DNA from: Bacteroidota bacterium
Lineage (GTDB): Bacteria > Bacteroidota > Bacteroidia > Flavobacteriales > Flavobacteriaceae
Assembly: GCA_023427845.1 (NCBI GenBank)
Contig: JAEYZX010000082.1
Span: 1 to 8,473, forward strand
Direction: 5' to 3'
Length of the DNA stretch: 8,473 nt
The notes below the pieces were generated by a model. The model was not told the origin of the DNA and did no database searches. It saw only the letters and a program-made list of their open reading frames with translations. The position numbers were made by a program, and so were the translations under genes. Position 1 is the first letter of the stretch; the number at the start of each line of letters is the position of its first letter. This document shows positions 6,147-8,473 of the stretch, piece by piece.

Positions 6147-6865
6147 AAATTTTTAAGTGGGGAACTGTCCGATTATTGCTGATGTTTGCGATTGTTATTT
6201 TTCTTTTCGCATTTACATCAAAGCGAAATAATGAGCGAAAAATACTACGTTCTGAAGTTGTGTTCGAGGGCGATAACAACCTGTTTGTAAGGGCTGAAAC
6301 GGTTAATAAATTGTTAATAGAAAATAAATCCGGCGGACCAGCCATTGAAAAAGATGGTCTAGATTTGAATAAATTGGAAAAAACGGTAAAAGAGCATAAG
6401 CTGGTAGCGGATGCTGAAGTTTTTGTCACGATTGACGGGGTTTTGAAAGCTGTTGTAAAGCAAAAAGTACCCGTGGCGCGGGTCTTTGATGAAGTAGGTT
6501 CATTCTATGTTGACTCTGAAGGCGGTAGGATGCCGTTGTCGCCAAATTTCACCGCACGTGTCCCGCTTGTTTCGGGTGATATCGATGGTGAAAAACAGGC
6601 TGAATTGAACGAATTGTTCCGGATCATCAGCGAAGATGAATTTTTGAAAAAAAATATAATCGGGATCAAGGTTTTGCCAAGTGGCAGCCTAAAGATGATG
6701 AACAGGAATTTCAATTACGAGATTGATTTCGGACAGCCGATCAATGTCGACGCAAAATTCAGGAATTACAAAGCGTTTTTTCAGAAGGCCGCGTCCGACA
6801 GTACGCTGAATCATTACAAAAGAATAAATCTCAAATTTACGCAGCAGGTCGTATGCACAAAATAA
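6143..6865 (+). CDS. ftsQ: Cell division protein FtsQ (DivIB-like, POTRA domain)
   Basis: Bitopic membrane protein that links the cytoplasmic FtsZ/FtsA ring to periplasmic division proteins (FtsB and FtsL in studied species). The product is 240 residues, slightly shorter than E. coli FtsQ (276). A short cytoplasmic N-terminus (MKIFKWGTV) is followed by one transmembrane helix at about residues 11-25 (LLLMFAIVIFLFAFT) and then SKRNNERKI. From about 36 to 110 the pattern RSEVVFEGDNNLFVRAETV...LVADAEVFVTIDGVLKAVV fits a POTRA domain: a strand, a turn-helix with VNKLL, then ELEKTV-like and VADAEV elements. A beta-rich domain follows (VPVARVF, FYVDSEGGRMPLS, RVPLVSGDI). FtsQ sequences diverge strongly, so the call rests on topology, these pattern elements, and the place between murC and ftsA. 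The start ATG lies in the murC stop, and the ftsA ATG is 7 bases past its TAA. Confidence 0.9.
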   Translation: MKIFKWGTVRLLLMFAIVIFLFAFTSKRNNERKILRSEVVFEGDNNLFVRAETVNKLLIENKSGGPAIEKDGLDLNKLEKTVKEHKLVADAEVFVTIDGVLKAVVKQKVPVARVFDEVGSFYVDSEGGRMPLSPNFTARVPLVSGDIDGEKQAELNELFRIISEDEFLKKNIIGIKVLPSGSLKMMNRNFNYEIDFGQPINVDAKFRNYKAFFQKAASDSTLNHYKRINLKFTQQVVCTK

Positions 6866-6872
6866 ATTGGTT

Positions 6873-8252
6873 ATGGAAAAAGAGAACATTGCAGTAGGTT
6901 TAGACATCGGGACAACGAAGATTGTTGCCATGATCGGCAAGAAAAATGAATATGGAAAGCTTGAGATTTTGGGTCTCGGAAAATCAAAAAGCCTCGGTGT
7001 TGCACGCGGTGTTGTGAATAATATCACGCAAACAATTCAGTCGATCCAGCAGGCAATTGCCGAAGCTGAAGCCGATTCAGGATATAAAATAAAAGATGTT
7101 GTTGTAGGCATCGCCGGACAGCACATCCGCAGCATCCAGCACAGCGATTACATCAGCCGAAGCAATCCGGAGGAAGTCATCGGAGAAAAAGACATACAGC
7201 TTCTGATCGACCAGGTCAACAAGCTTGCTATGCTGCCTGGCGAGGAAATCATCCACGTTTTACCGCAGGAATTCAAAATCGACGGGCAATCTGAAATCAA
7301 AGAACCAATCGGGATGTACGGCGGACGCCTGGAATCGAGTTTCCACGTCGTTGTCGGACAAGCATCGTCTATCCGAAATGTGGGCCGTTGCATCCAAAGC
7401 TCCGGAATCGAGCTTTCAGGATTGACACTTGAGCCGCTTGCTTCATCCGATGCCGTATTGAGCCAGGAGGAAAAAGAAGCGGGAGTAGCTCTTATTGATA
7501 TCGGTGGCGGTACAACTGATTTGGCAATTTTTAAAGATGGCATAATTCGTCATACTGCGGTGATTCCTTTCGGTGGAAACGTCATTACGGAAGACATCAA
7601 GGAAGGCTGCTCGATTATCGAAAAGCAGGCCGAGTTATTGAAAGTAAAATTTGGTTCGGCATGGCCGGGTGAAAATAAAGACAATGAGATCGTTTCCATT
7701 CCGGGACTTCGTGGAAGGGAGCCGAAAGAAATCTCGTTGAAAAACCTTTCGAAAATCATCCATGCACGTGTGGTCGAAATCATCGAGCAGGTTTTTGCCG
7801 AAATCAAATCCTATGGGCATGAGGATCCGCGAAAGAAATTAATCGCAGGAATCGTACTTACCGGTGGAGGCGCTCAACTTCAGCACATCAAACAGCTGGT
7901 TGAATACATTACGGGAATGGATACGAGGATCGGTTATCCGAATGAGCATCTTGCAGGGAATTCGGATGAGGAAATTTCAAGTCCGCTCTACGCCACGGCA
8001 GTCGGATTGGTTATGAACAGCATTGAAAACAAAACACAAAGCGCGGTAAGATTATACGAAGAGGCGATACCGCAGCCGGTTTATCGCACTCAACAACCCG
8101 TTGCGAAACCTTTGGAAGAAGAGCCGGTTACTGCCGATGTGGAATCGGAAATGTCAAAACCGGAGCAGGTTACGACCGAGAATAAGATAAGGAGGTCGTT
8201 TTTCGACAAGTATGTAGATAAGATTAAAGATTTTTTAGACAACGCAGAGTAG
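6873..8252 (+). CDS. ftsA: Cell division protein FtsA (actin-like FtsZ membrane tether)
   Basis: Actin-family ATPase that polymerises under the membrane, binds the FtsZ C-terminal tail and recruits later division proteins. The ATG at 6873 is chosen over the in-frame TTG at 6867: it gives MEKENIAVGLD, the start I remember for relatives, and 459 residues. Motifs are phosphate 1 (VGLDIGTTKIVAMIG, 8-22), the FtsA-specific 1C subdomain about 80-165 (GIAGQHIRS, LPQEFKIDGQ, GMYGGRLE), phosphate 2 (LIDIGGGTTDLAIF, 207-220), the GGNVITEDI loop (234-242) and the adenosine site (IVLTGGGAQLQHI, 327-339). A Pro/Glu-rich, probably disordered linker covers about 395-435. The C-terminus KIRRSFFDKYVDKIKDFLD (438-456) is a typical amphipathic membrane-targeting helix. 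The gene lies 7 bases after ftsQ and 36 before ftsZ, with no Shine-Dalgarno. Confidence 0.98.
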   Translation: MEKENIAVGLDIGTTKIVAMIGKKNEYGKLEILGLGKSKSLGVARGVVNNITQTIQSIQQAIAEAEADSGYKIKDVVVGIAGQHIRSIQHSDYISRSNPEEVIGEKDIQLLIDQVNKLAMLPGEEIIHVLPQEFKIDGQSEIKEPIGMYGGRLESSFHVVVGQASSIRNVGRCIQSSGIELSGLTLEPLASSDAVLSQEEKEAGVALIDIGGGTTDLAIFKDGIIRHTAVIPFGGNVITEDIKEGCSIIEKQAELLKVKFGSAWPGENKDNEIVSIPGLRGREPKEISLKNLSKIIHARVVEIIEQVFAEIKSYGHEDPRKKLIAGIVLTGGGAQLQHIKQLVEYITGMDTRIGYPNEHLAGNSDEEISSPLYATAVGLVMNSIENKTQSAVRLYEEAIPQPVYRTQQPVAKPLEEEPVTADVESEMSKPEQVTTENKIRRSFFDKYVDKIKDFLDNAE

Positions 8253-8288
8253 CGTTCATTAATTACTAGAATTCAAATACCAAATATT

Positions 8289-8473
8289 ATGGCAAGCAAC
8301 TCAGATTTTGGAAGCATTTCATTTGATTTACCTAAAAACCAATCAAATGTAATCAAGGTTATCGGTGTAGGAGGAGGCGGGAGCAATGCGATCAACCACA
8401 TGTTCAAGCAAGGGATCAAGGGTGTCGACTTTATTGTCTGCAACACCGATTCACAGGCATTGCAGAACAGTTC
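8289..8473 (+). CDS. ftsZ: Cell division GTPase FtsZ (5' part, cut by window end)
   Basis: Tubulin-like GTPase that forms the division ring. Only the first 61 codons are present, ending in the middle of a codon. The sequence starts MASNSDFGSISFDLPKNQSN, a short variable N-terminus. It then enters the GTPase Rossmann fold with VIKVIGVGGGGSNAINHM (residues 21-38), which holds the glycine-rich nucleotide loop and the conserved GGGSNAINHM. DFIVCNTDSQAL (47-58) is the next conserved FtsZ block. The ATG follows AATACCAAATATT, A/T-rich with no Shine-Dalgarno. The 36-base ftsA-ftsZ spacer shows no promoter pair or terminator, so ftsZ is probably read from the same transcript, though a promoter inside ftsA cannot be excluded. 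The missing tubulin signature GGGTGTG and C-terminal tail lie outside the window. Confidence 0.98.
   Translation, partial: MASNSDFGSISFDLPKNQSNVIKVIGVGGGGSNAINHMFKQGIKGVDFIVCNTDSQALQNS

Noticed and set aside
6867..6872. TTG at 6867 as the start of FtsA
   Set aside because: The ATG at 6873, two codons later, matches the usual flavobacterial FtsA N-terminus, and ATG is the stronger start.
8253..8288. Dedicated ftsZ promoter in the ftsA-ftsZ spacer
   Set aside because: The 36 bases contain no TTTG / TAnnTTTG pair. A promoter within ftsA is possible but I cannot point to one.
1..8473. A new defence, mobile or biosynthetic system
   Set aside because: Every substantial open frame on the + strand is a standard dcw gene with intact motifs. 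No transposase, CRISPR repeats, tRNA or rRNA sequence, or unfamiliar gene was seen.

Overview
The window is a stretch of chromosomal division and cell wall (dcw) cluster. All genes are on the + strand in the order mraY (3' part) - murD - ftsW - murG - murC - ftsQ - ftsA - ftsZ (5' part). The protein sequences look like family Flavobacteriaceae, most likely Flavobacterium or a close relative. Examples are the FtsZ N-terminus beginning MASNSDFGSISFDLPK, the FtsA start MEKENIAVGLDIGTTK, and the FtsW start MKQLLYNLKGDK. Shine-Dalgarno sequences are absent and start codons follow A-rich stretches, which also fits Bacteroidota. The taxon is judged from memory of these families, not from a search.

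Layout: mraY ends at 649 and the murD ATG follows its stop with no gap. A 230-base spacer (1985-2214) separates murD from ftsW; it carries a TTTAAAG tandem repeat, a folded repeat-like element (about 2028-2103), a 22-codon basic open frame and a small perfect hairpin. ftsW (2215-3528) is followed by a 72-base spacer with degenerate TTAGAC units, then murG (3601-4707), which has no ATG start. A 98-base spacer holds another 22-codon basic open frame and a weak hairpin. murC (4806-6146) overlaps ftsQ (6143-6865) by four bases, ftsA starts 7 bases later (6873-8252), and ftsZ begins at 8289 and runs off the window. ddl, often found between murC and ftsQ in other phyla, is absent here.

The genes form one functional unit. 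MurC and MurD add the first two amino acids to the cytoplasmic UDP-MurNAc precursor. MraY moves the finished muropeptide onto undecaprenyl phosphate (lipid I), and MurG adds GlcNAc (lipid II). FtsW, a SEDS glycosyltransferase, polymerises lipid II at the septum. FtsZ, anchored by FtsA, forms the ring that organises this, and FtsQ links the ring to the periplasmic side. Tight spacing and one shared strand suggest co-transcription. No convincing Bacteroidota promoter (TTTG / TAnnTTTG) or intrinsic terminator was found by eye.

I found no undescribed defence, mobile or biosynthetic system. The coding part is ordinary housekeeping sequence; the parts worth a second look are the spacers on either side of ftsW and murG, and the long charged tail of FtsW.
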